IMG/VR virus record: IMGVR_UViG_3300008952_000005
Location: 62,001 to 126,000 of that record
Source of the DNA: a virus
Strand: one strand, 5' to 3'
Length of the DNA stretch: 64,000 bases
The notes under the pieces were generated by a model. The model had not been told where the DNA came from, did no database searches, and saw only the letters and a list, made by a program, of their open reading frames with translations. Shown piece by piece: positions 31,689 to 40,185 of this stretch. Position numbers and translations under genes: made by a program. The stretch's first letter is position 1; each line of letters begins with the position of its first letter.

Positions 31689-31792
31689 TCCTTAAATTAT
31701 GCTCTATTTTACTCGTTTTCCTGCATTTCCGAACCCCTAGCAAGGGCGCTGGTGAGCTTTTCCAACTACTTTGATAGTCTGCTATAGCGGGA
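31689..31792 (-). other. noncoding GC-rich stretch, possibly structured RNA
   Basis: About 100 bases between a small membrane protein and the promoter at 31660, richer in G and C than its neighbours. It holds short hairpin-like pieces (CCCTTGCTAGGG; ACTATCAAAGTAGT). No gene and no recognisable RNA family. It may be a 3' element of the upstream transcript. Confidence 0.25.
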
Positions 31793-31963
31793 TTATTCAT
31801 TTTTTTCATCATTTATCTTATCTATTTTATTCATTAGTCTTTTAGTTCTACCCAATAATCTATCAATTAACGTACTCATTTCATTTGATAAAATTATCAT
31901 ATAAACTAAACCTGCCATTGAAAAAATAAACAGGATTAACAATATCATTCCGTTTCCGTCCAT
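31793..31963 (-). CDS. small single-span membrane protein
   Basis: 56 aa, with a hydrophobic span (GMILLILFIFSMAGLVYMIIL) and a charged C-terminus (LIDRLLGRTKRLMNKIDK). It starts two bases before the stop of the next upstream gene. Function unknown. Confidence 0.5.
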   Translation of the reverse strand: MDGNGMILLILFIFSMAGLVYMIILSNEMSTLIDRLLGRTKRLMNKIDKINDEKNE

Positions 31964-31964
31964 A

Positions 31965-32375
31965 TTATTTTCCTTTACTCATTTCATTTTCTAGTTCTAA
32001 CATAGTGTCTATATCAGACTCTTCTTTAGTTCCATAAAGTTCTTTTTCTTCAACTTCTTTTAGTTGATTTAAGCTATCTTTAGCGGTATCTAAATCATTA
32101 TCATCAATATTATCAATTATTGAATTAATAGTATCAACTTTATTTGTCATACCATTAATGTATAGTTCGTTTTCATTTAATAATGTCATATATTTTTTAC
32201 CTCCTATTCTTTTTGTCAAATCATATTTTAATATATGCTGTCTTACTTTCTCTCTTCTTTCTGTATCACTTAAATACTCAACTGGTTTCCAATCTTTACC
32301 GTAAATGGTTATATTCATATCATCTACATCATAATAGAATATCAGTTTATCGTATATAATTTTATTACTTACCAT
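31965..32375 (-). CDS. hypothetical acidic protein
   Basis: 136 aa from the ATG at 32375, which overlaps the stop of the small membrane-protein gene (ATGGTAA). Contains YGKDWKPVEYLSDTERREKV, then a long acidic helical C-terminal part. A longer frame starts at 32432. Function unknown. Confidence 0.5.
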   Translation of the reverse strand: MVSNKIIYDKLIFYYDVDDMNITIYGKDWKPVEYLSDTERREKVRQHILKYDLTKRIGGKKYMTLLNENELYINGMTNKVDTINSIIDNIDDNDLDTAKDSLNQLKEVEEKELYGTKEESDIDTMLELENEMSKGK

Positions 32376-32476
32376 ATATTTGCTGTTAAAATTAAAATAA
32401 TCATTGTTGGCACAACTATTGTCATTGGCCAAAAATCTAATAATTCTAATATAAGTTTTTTTGTTTTCTTTTTCAT
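32369..32476 (-). CDS. very small membrane protein
   Basis: 35 codons: MKKKTKKLILELLDFWPM then a hydrophobic end. Its ATG overlaps the preceding stop (ATGA) and its stop overlaps the next ATG, which supports translation. Function unknown. Confidence 0.4.
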   Translation of the reverse strand: MKKKTKKLILELLDFWPMTIVVPTMIILILTANIW

Positions 32477-32799
32477 TTTGTAACTGATAATTCTTTTATT
32501 GTTTGTTGTATTTCTTCCATATTAGGTTCCATTAAAGTGGATCCGTTTTCTTCACTATTGATTAATAAAACAATATAGTGTATTGCTTTATATAAATCTA
32601 ATTTGTTTCTACCGTTTTTTTTACCGTATCTCATAAGGTATTTTATTGCATTTGATAAACTGAAATCTTTGTCTATATCTAAATGTCTTAATATGTCTTG
32701 TACTTGGAAACCTTCTTTAGTAGTTGAATAATGTTTAGAATAAGTTGTCTTAATATATTCTAATACTTCATTTAATATTTTATCTTCTTTATATTTCAT
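32473..32799 (-). CDS. DUF3310-like protein (nucleotide-kinase-like name)
   Basis: 108 aa. The segment LSNAIKYLMRYGKKNGRNKL and LYKAIHYIVLLI matches the DUF3310 pattern (NAIKYLxRYG...A...L). The family is common in phages and often labelled nucleotide kinase without proof. It probably acts in nucleotide or DNA metabolism. Overlaps both neighbours by a few bases. Confidence 0.62.
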   Translation of the reverse strand: MKYKEDKILNEVLEYIKTTYSKHYSTTKEGFQVQDILRHLDIDKDFSLSNAIKYLMRYGKKNGRNKLDLYKAIHYIVLLINSEENGSTLMEPNMEEIQQTIKELSVTK

Positions 32800-32963
32800 T
32801 AGTCCGTATCTCCGTTATTTAAATCTCTTAATGATTTTTGAACACTTGTTAATTCTTCTTTTGGTTTATTAGATTTACTTCCGTAATATAAAGCAACAGC
32901 AAATCCAATTACTGTTAAAATAATTCCGATAAACATAAGTCCAAATCCGTGTGCTAAATCCAT
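32799..32963 (-). CDS. small single-span membrane protein
   Basis: 54 aa: MDLAHGFGLMFIGIILTVIG and more hydrophobic residues, then a polar tail (SVQKSLRDLNNGDTD). Overlaps adjacent genes by one base on both sides (TAATG). Function unknown. Confidence 0.5.
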   Translation of the reverse strand: MDLAHGFGLMFIGIILTVIGFAVALYYGSKSNKPKEELTSVQKSLRDLNNGDTD

Positions 32964-33412
32964 TATTTACTCTCTACTAGTTTATAACTGTTATTAGGGT
33001 TTAATGCTTCGTGTAAATCATCAAGTGGTGATTCTTCTTTATCAACAACTTTACCGTCTGCTGTGACTATATCATTTTCTAAAGCGTATGTGTCTAACTC
33101 AACATCACCGTTTTCTATAGCATTTTCTAAACCGTCATAGTCATCATAAACAACTTTTGCAACATATTCAGTTTTATCTGAATCTGTATAGTTGGCGTCT
33201 GTCATATAGGTTTCAACACCGTTTTTTTCTTCTGCTATATCTTTAGTAATTTTACTATAATCAATTCCGCAATCACTTAATTTAGTGTCTGCTTCTTCTT
33301 GATTTTTAGCAAGACAATCTTGTTCTATGCATAAAGTATAATAAGTTTTCTTTCTGTATAGGTTTTTACCGATATCGTCTTTTCCGATATATTGGTCTGT
33401 TATATTACTCAT
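32963..33412 (-). CDS. acidic hypothetical protein
   Basis: 149 aa with very high Asp/Glu content (VVYDDYDGLENAIENGDVEL). Contains YYTLCIEQDCLAKNQEEAD near the N-terminus. Such acidic early proteins can be DNA mimics, but no evidence beyond charge is available. Overlaps the following gene by four bases. Confidence 0.5.
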   Translation of the reverse strand: MSNITDQYIGKDDIGKNLYRKKTYYTLCIEQDCLAKNQEEADTKLSDCGIDYSKITKDIAEEKNGVETYMTDANYTDSDKTEYVAKVVYDDYDGLENAIENGDVELDTYALENDIVTADGKVVDKEESPLDDLHEALNPNNSYKLVESK

Positions 33413-33648
33413 ATTGTACCGTCCTCTCTCATTTTTTGTACTTCGTTTTGTCTTTCAGCAATAACAAGGTCAATCCACTCTTCTGCGTCATCTGAAGAAT
33501 CAATTCCTTCCATTGCAATGTTATAATTTGTTTCAGTAAGTTTTTTTAAAGCAACGTCTTTAGTCATTTCACCTTCTAATAACTTGCTTTCAATCTTACT
33601 TAAAAATTCAGTTGCTTGGTCCCAAGCGAGATTTTTAGTTGCACTCAT
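33409..33648 (-). CDS. small acidic protein
   Basis: 79 aa, MSATKNLAWDQATEFLSKIE onwards, helical, with DSSDDAEEWIDLVIAERQNE. No family recognised. One-base overlap with the first gene of this early operon. Confidence 0.5.
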   Translation of the reverse strand: MSATKNLAWDQATEFLSKIESKLLEGEMTKDVALKKLTETNYNIAMEGIDSSDDAEEWIDLVIAERQNEVQKMREDGTI

Positions 33649-34103
33649 TAGTTTAGTCCTTTCATTTGTTCTACTTTTCTTTTATTAGGGTTTAATTTAT
33701 ATGTTAATTCTTTATTAAAATCTTTTCTGAAAGATTGTCTGTCATAAGATTGACCGTAATCATTAAACATATTCATATCATCTTTAGCAGTATCACCGAA
33801 TACTTGTTCGTATGTTTTATAATATTCATCTTGGTCTATCAATTCAACTTTAGTTACGTTTTGAAAGTTAACAGCAGGTTCTTTATAATTCCAATCACAA
33901 AATTTAAGAATTTTCATCTTCATAGATTTTGTATTGAATTTGTCTTTGAATTTATATGGAACGTTTCTATAGATAGTTTCATATGCATAAAAGAATTCTT
34001 GGTCATCTGGATCAATATATTCTCTTAAATAAACTACATTAAAAGTATAGTCAACGTCATTTAATTTTACTTGTTTTGATTTATTCATAGTGTTTGTTTT
34101 CAT
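33648..34103 (-). CDS. first gene of an early operon, unknown
   Basis: 151 aa. Contains LKFCDWNYKEPAVNFQNVTK and DQDEYYKTYEQVFGD. Its TTGACA-17-TATAGT promoter ends 11 bases before the ATG, so the leader is only about four bases. An internal Met at 34088 is possible. Function unknown. Confidence 0.55.
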   Translation of the reverse strand: MKTNTMNKSKQVKLNDVDYTFNVVYLREYIDPDDQEFFYAYETIYRNVPYKFKDKFNTKSMKMKILKFCDWNYKEPAVNFQNVTKVELIDQDEYYKTYEQVFGDTAKDDMNMFNDYGQSYDRQSFRKDFNKELTYKLNPNKRKVEQMKGLN

Positions 34104-34114
34104 AGTATGTGTAT

Positions 34115-34143
34115 ACTATATCACCGATAATCGGGATTGTCAA
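34115..34143 (-). promoter_or_regulatory. early promoter with palindrome in the spacer
   Basis: TTGACA (34138-34143), 17 bases, TATAGT (34115-34120). The spacer contains CCGATTATCGG, a near-perfect palindrome positioned as an operator would be. Confidence 0.65.
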
Positions 34144-34199
34144 GTACTAATTTACGTTGATTTTACTGGGTTTTTAGAGATATTTGTTCTTGTTTTGTT

Positions 34200-34877
34200 C
34201 TAATTCCACAATTCCTTGACCCATTTTTCGTCTGAATCGTGTGGTAAAGGTCTACCGTGAAATACTGCAACTTTAGCTTTTTCTTTCTTTTCAAACTTCC
34301 ACTCACTTTTATGAAATCTAGGGTTTTGTCTACTATGCCATTTATAAGAATATGTCCATTCGTCTGGCATAACTTTTAGGTATTGACTACCTTTAACTAA
34401 TCTGGACATTGCGTTTTGGTCGCCTTGCAATTTCATTAAATCAGTTTTATCTTCTAAAAACTTATTCCATACTAATTTAGTTGCAACTTCATTATTGAAT
34501 TTCATTATACTTGAATTATACTCTTCCGTTTTTATATTGAAATCGTTTATTACACCAAATGTCATATCATCACCAAATGTCGCTAACTCATTAATGTTAT
34601 CTAAAATCACTACATCTAAATCCATATATAAACAAGGTCCAACCAAGTTTGCTTCTTCACTAAACAGTTGCATTTTATTCCACCAACCATCATAATCGTG
34701 AAATCTAAACTTTCTAAACTGTATGTCGCCTTTTAATATCTTTTGAGGTTTTACGTGGTCTGAAAAACATATAAACCTATGGGGTATGGTTAAATGTCTT
34801 TCTACCATATTGTATAGCACTTGTACATAATCTAATGAATACTTTGTTCCATAATATACACAGCAAAAATTCATCAT
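34200..34877 (-). CDS. glycosyltransferase-like protein (DxD)
   Basis: 225 aa. CLYMDLDVVILDNINELATF carries the DxD-type motif. RHLTIPHRFICFSDH and VAVFHGRPLPHDSDEKW resemble GT8-like and related capsule enzymes. First gene of the surface-sugar cluster in the direction of transcription's end. Overlaps the next gene by four bases. Confidence 0.62.
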   Translation of the reverse strand: MMNFCCVYYGTKYSLDYVQVLYNMVERHLTIPHRFICFSDHVKPQKILKGDIQFRKFRFHDYDGWWNKMQLFSEEANLVGPCLYMDLDVVILDNINELATFGDDMTFGVINDFNIKTEEYNSSIMKFNNEVATKLVWNKFLEDKTDLMKLQGDQNAMSRLVKGSQYLKVMPDEWTYSYKWHSRQNPRFHKSEWKFEKKEKAKVAVFHGRPLPHDSDEKWVKELWN

Positions 34878-35695
34878 ACGTTTTGTTCTCGTAATGTTCT
34901 ATAAGCAGTTCCATCTGTAATTTCAGATATTGTAAATTGATTTTCTGCAATCATCTTTAACCATTCTGTTATAGTCTTTCGTCCTGGTCTCATTGGTTTG
35001 TTTATAAACTTTATATCTTTTGATGAAACAAATGACGCTATATTTCGTTGATGGCATATTACAGGTACTTGATTTAATATTGAATCAATAGCAGATAAAC
35101 TCATATTGGTTACCAAACAATGAGCATTTTTTAAGTCTTCTTTAATATCTGTATTCCAAAACTCATTACCAGGTCTAGGTTTATTTCTAAATCTAACTGG
35201 TTTATCTGTATGTTCTGCTATCTGTTTTGTTGCTTGTTCAACCCATTGTGATTGGCTCATACCATTGATTTGGTAAGTTACCGTTTCAGAAGAAGGTGCT
35301 ACTAGTATATGAGTTGTTTCTCCAGTATTCCACCCTTTAAACTGTACGTCAATCCCTTGATGCTCTAGTTTCTGTAATCTTGAACCAGGTCCAACTTTGC
35401 ACCTAATCGTGTGTATATTACCTTTACATATTCTAAAATATGTCTTATCGTAATCGTGTATTTTAGGTTCTGGATATCTTGTAATTTGTTGTGTTAAATA
35501 ACCAACATCTACGTACCACCATTCCTCACCACTCTCCATACATTTACGTATTTCTTTTCTATTCTGTCCAGCTAAACCCCAAAAAAAGTGAACAGGTTTA
35601 TCTGTATCAGTCCAACCTTTTTCTATGGCAGGAAATAACTGTTTACTTAAACATTTATCCCAAGGTATATTATGCGTTATTATCATAAGTTTCAA
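34874..35695 (-). CDS. polysaccharide glycosyltransferase-like protein (GT-B-like)
   Basis: 273 aa. C-terminal half: CLVTNMSLSAIDSILNQVPV, then ENQFTISEITDGTAYRTL. The closely similar ending ANQFTMTEIKNGTAWR is found in the protein encoded at 36722, so the two are paralogues. They look like capsule/Kdo-type transferases that need a nucleotide sugar. Acceptor unknown. Confidence 0.55.
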   Translation of the reverse strand: MKLMIITHNIPWDKCLSKQLFPAIEKGWTDTDKPVHFFWGLAGQNRKEIRKCMESGEEWWYVDVGYLTQQITRYPEPKIHDYDKTYFRICKGNIHTIRCKVGPGSRLQKLEHQGIDVQFKGWNTGETTHILVAPSSETVTYQINGMSQSQWVEQATKQIAEHTDKPVRFRNKPRPGNEFWNTDIKEDLKNAHCLVTNMSLSAIDSILNQVPVICHQRNIASFVSSKDIKFINKPMRPGRKTITEWLKMIAENQFTISEITDGTAYRTLREQNV

Positions 35696-36725
35696 ATACT
35701 GTATTCAATGGTTGGTTACATCTAACAAAACTTGCACATTTAGGAATATCTTTTAATCGTCTTGCACCAATATATGTACAACTTGAACGGACACCTCCTA
35801 ATATATCTTCTATCGTTTCTTTAACAGGTCCTCTATCTGGTAATATAACTGCTCGTCCTTCATTACCTCTATAACCATCTTTTCGTTTTCCGTGTACTTC
35901 TCTTGCTCTATCAGAAGACATCCCATAAAACTCTCTTTGTCCATCTTTTAATTCTACTTCACTTTCATTATGTCCTGCTAGCATTCCACCTAACATCACA
36001 AAATGAGCACCACCACCAAATGCTTTCGCAATATCTCCTGGCATATTACAACCACCATCTGCAACTATATGACCACCAACACCATTAGCAGCGTCAGCAC
36101 ACTCTACTACTGCACTAAATTGAGGTACCCCTACACCTGCCATTGTTCTTGTTGTACATACACTACCTGGTCCAATACCTACTTTAACTACGTCTGCACC
36201 TTGTATAATTAGTTCTTCGGTCATTTCAGCAGTTACTACATTACCTGCAATTATAGTTTTGTCTGGATACTCTTCTCTAACTGCACCAACAAAATCTGAA
36301 AAATTTGTATGGTAACCATTTGCAACATCTACTGTAATAAACTTAACATCTGGAAAACTCTTTAATACTTCTTGCATTGTAGTATAATCTTCAGCATTAT
36401 CATCCCATAATTTACCTGTACCTGTACATACTGATAGATACTTTAATTTAATACCTTCACCTACTGCTTTTCTCCATTGTTCTATCGTTGTTGTCTTTGT
36501 AATCGTGGTTAACATCTTATACTCTTGTATAACTTTCGCCATACTAAATGTTCCCACTCCATCCATATTACTTGCTATTATTGGACAACACTCATATGTT
36601 TCACCAGAATTTCTAAATGTAAATGACCTAGTCATTTCTACATCACGTCTTGATGATAATGTTGACCGTTTAGGTTTCAACAATACGTCTTTATAATCTA
36701 ATTTTACTTCGTTATCTAATCTCAT
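35670..36725 (-). CDS. guaC: GMP reductase (IMPDH/GMPR family)
   Basis: 351 aa from the ATG at 36725, which overlaps the previous stop (ATGA). The sequence runs LDYKDVLLKPKRSTLSSRRD, then CPIIASNMDGVGTFSMAK, and GIGPGSVCTTRTMAGVGVPQ, the catalytic Cys loop. A later VADGGCNMPGDIAKAF segment follows. No CBS domain is present, and the length fits GMP reductase (about 345 aa) better than IMP dehydrogenase. It would turn GMP into IMP with NADPH. It lies inside a surface-sugar cluster that also holds Gmd, whose substrate is a GDP-sugar. Confidence 0.82.
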   Translation of the reverse strand: MRLDNEVKLDYKDVLLKPKRSTLSSRRDVEMTRSFTFRNSGETYECCPIIASNMDGVGTFSMAKVIQEYKMLTTITKTTTIEQWRKAVGEGIKLKYLSVCTGTGKLWDDNAEDYTTMQEVLKSFPDVKFITVDVANGYHTNFSDFVGAVREEYPDKTIIAGNVVTAEMTEELIIQGADVVKVGIGPGSVCTTRTMAGVGVPQFSAVVECADAANGVGGHIVADGGCNMPGDIAKAFGGGAHFVMLGGMLAGHNESEVELKDGQREFYGMSSDRAREVHGKRKDGYRGNEGRAVILPDRGPVKETIEDILGGVRSSCTYIGARRLKDIPKCASFVRCNQPLNTVFETYDNNA

Positions 36726-37474
36726 TGTACTTTTCTCCAAGCTGTTCCATTTTTTATTTCTGTCATAGTAAATTGATTTGCTAATAAACTATGTATCCAT
36801 TTTAATCTAGCAGGTTTTATAGGTTGTTCTATTTTACTAAAATCGGTTAACCCCATTGGTACTCCCATATTCATTTTATCACAAAATACAGGTACCCCAT
36901 TTAAAACAGCGTCAACTACAACTGCTGAATTATGAGATACTATAGCATATGCACTTTGTACTTCTTCTCTTAAAGGTTTACTACTTTTTTTATCTCTTAC
37001 TTTAATAGGTCTATCTGTATATTGTTTTAAAGTCTTTATAGTATCATCAACCCAACTACCTATATTATGATATGCTATTTGAAAATGAGAAGGTGCTATA
37101 ATTAAGATATAATTGCCATCACTTTTCCAAGGTTGTAATTTTATATACTGTTTATACTTTTTAATTCTTTCATTATCTTCATCTGTTAGTTCTTGTATAG
37201 TTTGTATATGATAATGATTTTTTGTTAATCTATATATTCTCTCACCAGTTACCTTTGATGGAGAGTGTCTATTACCATATAAGTAAGCGTGGTCAAAATA
37301 ATAAAACTCTTTACTTTGTTTTAAAAGTTCGCCTGTGCCTCTTAATATTCCAAAACAAGTAATAGGTTTATCTATATCAACATCTTTAACATTATGTAAT
37401 GTTCCTCCTGCACTTGAAACAAAATGTCTTACAATATCATCTGTTGCTGGTCTAGTTAATAATCCTTGTATCAT
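36722..37474 (-). CDS. polysaccharide glycosyltransferase-like protein (paralogue)
   Basis: 250 aa. Paralogue of the protein at 34874 by its C-terminal segment (ANQFTMTEIKNGTAWR) and by AIVSHNSAVVVDAVLNGVPV, a phosphate-loop-like stretch. Probably acts on a nucleotide sugar. Overlaps neighbours by about four bases on each side. Confidence 0.55.
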   Translation of the reverse strand: MIQGLLTRPATDDIVRHFVSSAGGTLHNVKDVDIDKPITCFGILRGTGELLKQSKEFYYFDHAYLYGNRHSPSKVTGERIYRLTKNHYHIQTIQELTDEDNERIKKYKQYIKLQPWKSDGNYILIIAPSHFQIAYHNIGSWVDDTIKTLKQYTDRPIKVRDKKSSKPLREEVQSAYAIVSHNSAVVVDAVLNGVPVFCDKMNMGVPMGLTDFSKIEQPIKPARLKWIHSLLANQFTMTEIKNGTAWRKVQ

Positions 37475-38148
37475 TTAACCATATTTGTTTCAGTTGTTTC
37501 TTCCTTTAATTTTAACCATTCTTCTGCATAATCACAATTTAAATAATCTACAAACCAAGGTCCTCCTTCTGTAAAATGGACGTTCTTAACATCATCTTTC
37601 TTTTGATATTCTCCACTTAACCAATTCCACTCTAAAGGTAATTCTCCTATCAAACTATCATTTTCTAACCATTTAAATTGGTGTAGTTGTAATCCTGTTG
37701 CACTATTCACATAATCTGGTGTTAACGCTGTACACTTATCACAATTCATCAACATAAAACTTGACCAGTTTTTCTTTTCATATTTTGTTTGTGGTTGACC
37801 TAAAAACTTCTTTGTCTTTCTTGGTACATAATCGTGCTTACACACTTGTACAGCATAACGTTCATCCCTTAATCTCCATAACTCAGCAATATCTGTTAAC
37901 ATTAACTGGTCACAATCCATAAACAATGCCCACCCCTTATAATTCATAAGGTGAGGTACTATAAATCTACTAAAACTAAATTCAGTTGATTCTATATTAC
38001 TACGTTCTCTAGTAAAATTATCTTTTATATTTTTTAAATATATTGGTGTAATAGATACAGGTCTGGTACTATGTTTTAATATACTATATGCAAGTACATT
38101 AAAAGCAACCTTCTCTTTACTATCATACCCAATAAAAATATTAATCAT
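37471..38148 (-). CDS. glycosyltransferase (GT8-like, DxD)
   Basis: 225 aa. WALFMDCDQLMLTDIAELWR contains the metal-binding DxD. The start MINIFIGYDSKEKVAFNVLA and the end NVHFTEGGPWFVDY are typical of a GT-A family resembling glycogenin/LgtC-like enzymes. Substrate unknown. Confidence 0.65.
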   Translation of the reverse strand: MINIFIGYDSKEKVAFNVLAYSILKHSTRPVSITPIYLKNIKDNFTRERSNIESTEFSFSRFIVPHLMNYKGWALFMDCDQLMLTDIAELWRLRDERYAVQVCKHDYVPRKTKKFLGQPQTKYEKKNWSSFMLMNCDKCTALTPDYVNSATGLQLHQFKWLENDSLIGELPLEWNWLSGEYQKKDDVKNVHFTEGGPWFVDYLNCDYAEEWLKLKEETTETNMVK

Positions 38149-38150
38149 TA

Positions 38151-38372
38151 CTATTTCGTTTTTATAGGTATTCTTATATTTTTACGCAACGCTCTTACTA
38201 ACTCACCTAACTTATCAATAATCGCTATCGCATTCTCATCCGTAATATAATGTGTTTGCTCTTTAAGTTCATCATATTCTCTTAAAGGAATCGTAACAGT
38301 TCTATTAAGTTGAGTTTCGTTTTCATATGTCAAGTTATGAGCATTGTCTTGTTCATCTACGCCGTTTGTCAT
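38151..38372 (-). CDS. small hypothetical protein
   Basis: 73 aa from the second Met. Acidic N-terminus, then TVTIPLREYDELKEQTHYIT and a basic end (LRKNIRIPIKTK). Reminiscent of small regulatory proteins but not assigned. It overlaps the 3' end of the upstream gene by four bases. Confidence 0.45.
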   Translation of the reverse strand: MTNGVDEQDNAHNLTYENETQLNRTVTIPLREYDELKEQTHYITDENAIAIIDKLGELVRALRKNIRIPIKTK

Positions 38373-39124
38373 CTGTTTCTTCTCCATTCTGGACTATTTG
38401 GTTGGTATTTTCTTTTACCTTTTCTATGGTCTATATATGGATTAATAAACGTATCTCTTGCCATTATATGTCCATTTCCACCATCCCCTAGTGGTTTTTC
38501 ACTATACCTGGGATCGTTTTTAAACATTTGCCTAGTACCGTCCAATGTATGGCAATCTGTCCAAAAATTCTTTCCTAATTTCTTTATTGAATATACTTTA
38601 TCTGTTACATACCAATTTTTATATGCTTGAAAAAAATCATTGGCTACAAGACTTGAATTATTAAATGCAACAAAACCTGTTTCTGTATATTGATTTGGTC
38701 TATTATAAAATGATAAAAATGTTAACATTGGTAAACATTGCTGCCACCAAAGACGTGGTATTGTGTCCATAAACTTACAATCACTATCTACATAAAATAT
38801 TTTATCTGACCAAGCTCTTGCTGCCGATTGAGCAAATACTTTATAACTAAATCTTATCGCTTGTTCATAAAAATTATTTGCTACTCTATGTTTATTTCTT
38901 TTAATAAAATCTTTTAAATCTGGTTCAAAATCAAATATATTTTCATACTTTACTTTGTCTACTTTAGGATATAAACTTGGACTATCTTCAACAAAAACAA
39001 GCATATGTGGTTTTTGATTTGTTGCCTTGTATGAGTCAATTAATTGATGAGCATAATCATCATATAATCTTTTATTAAATGTTGTAACAAATAAGGAACT
39101 GTTATTGCCTAAAGGAATGCTCAT
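38369..39124 (-). CDS. glycosyltransferase-like protein
   Basis: 251 aa from the ATG at 39124 (MSIPLGNNSS), which overlaps the gmd stop. SDKIFYVDSDCKFMDTIPRL has a DxD. Further segments are WTDCHTLDGTRQMFK and GDGGNGHIMARDTF. A longer start at 39151 would overlap gmd by 28 bases. Acceptor unknown. Confidence 0.6.
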   Translation of the reverse strand: MSIPLGNNSSLFVTTFNKRLYDDYAHQLIDSYKATNQKPHMLVFVEDSPSLYPKVDKVKYENIFDFEPDLKDFIKRNKHRVANNFYEQAIRFSYKVFAQSAARAWSDKIFYVDSDCKFMDTIPRLWWQQCLPMLTFLSFYNRPNQYTETGFVAFNNSSLVANDFFQAYKNWYVTDKVYSIKKLGKNFWTDCHTLDGTRQMFKNDPRYSEKPLGDGGNGHIMARDTFINPYIDHRKGKRKYQPNSPEWRRNR

Positions 39125-40173
39125 TATATACAATTCTCTGGAGCATCCCAAAGTCTTGGTACTCCTGATTGATGGTCACTACAAAATCTACCAACATCTG
39201 CGTCAACCATTTCTTTCATTAAACTCTCTACATTATGTTTATGTTCCCAACCTAATACTTCTCTTGCCTTACTAGCATCCCCTTGTAATACATCTACCTC
39301 AGCAGGTCTTAAATGTTTCTTATCAGTAGTAATAATTAATTGATTGCCGTCTGTAAAACATTTACCATCTTTCCAATAATGTTTTATATCTTTATAATCT
39401 AATGCCATATCTGCAAATTCCTTTACTGTATGAATTTCACCAGTTGCTAATATATAGTCATCTGGTTTATCGTGTTGTAGCATTTGCCACATACCTCTAA
39501 CAAAATCCTCAGCGTGTCCCCAATCTCTTTTTGCATTTAAATTTCCTAAAACAATTGGTCTTCCTTCTTGCAACCAATGTGCTAAACCTTTTGATATTTT
39601 TCTAGTTACAAAGTCCTCACCTCTATGTGGACTTTCGTGATTAAATAATAAACCACAACAAGCAAACATATCATACGCCTCTCTATAATTAATTGTTATG
39701 TGATGAGCATATAGTTTTGCAACACCATATGGTGACCTCGGCCAAAATTTCGTTGTTTCTTTTTGTGGGGTTTCAAATACTTTTCCATACATTTCACTTG
39801 TACTTGCTTGATAAAATTTTATTTTAGGATTAACTTGTCTTATACTTTCTAGTATTCTCAAAGGACCCATTGCGTCTATTAAAGTAGCAAGTTCTGGTTG
39901 TTTAAATGATAACCATACAAATGATTGAGCAGCTAAATTATAAACTTCATCTGGTTGAGTTTCTTCTATTGCTCTTCTTATATTTGCCTGGTCTATTACG
40001 TCAAGTTCAACAAACTCTATTTGGTCTGTAATACCCATTTCATCTAGTCGCCAATGTTTTGGTGATGTACTTCGTCTTTGTCCACCAAATACTTTATAAC
40101 CTTTTTCTAATAACAATTTAGCAAGATAGGCGCCGTCTTGTCCAGTTATTCCTGTTATTAATGCTCTTTTCAT
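39124..40173 (-). CDS. gmd: GDP-mannose 4,6-dehydratase
   Basis: 349 aa. The Rossmann start ALITGITGQDGAYLAKLLLE is followed by QASTSEMYGKVFETPQKE and the YxxxK triad in SPYGVAKLYAHH. This set is diagnostic of Gmd, which converts GDP-D-mannose to GDP-4-keto-6-deoxy-D-mannose. The next gene upstream encodes a sugar 3-dehydratase that could use that product. Overlaps the downstream transferase gene. Confidence 0.93.
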   Translation of the reverse strand: MKRALITGITGQDGAYLAKLLLEKGYKVFGGQRRSTSPKHWRLDEMGITDQIEFVELDVIDQANIRRAIEETQPDEVYNLAAQSFVWLSFKQPELATLIDAMGPLRILESIRQVNPKIKFYQASTSEMYGKVFETPQKETTKFWPRSPYGVAKLYAHHITINYREAYDMFACCGLLFNHESPHRGEDFVTRKISKGLAHWLQEGRPIVLGNLNAKRDWGHAEDFVRGMWQMLQHDKPDDYILATGEIHTVKEFADMALDYKDIKHYWKDGKCFTDGNQLIITTDKKHLRPAEVDVLQGDASKAREVLGWEHKHNVESLMKEMVDADVGRFCSDHQSGVPRLWDAPENCI

Positions 40174-40185
40174 TTTACTCCTTAA

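Noticed and set aside
31689-31792. tRNA or known small RNA
   Set aside because: No cloverleaf pairing or T-loop consensus could be drawn on either strand.
35670-36725. IMP dehydrogenase
   Set aside because: No CBS domains, a shorter protein than IMPDH, and the GPGSVCTTR form of the Cys loop fits GMP reductase better.
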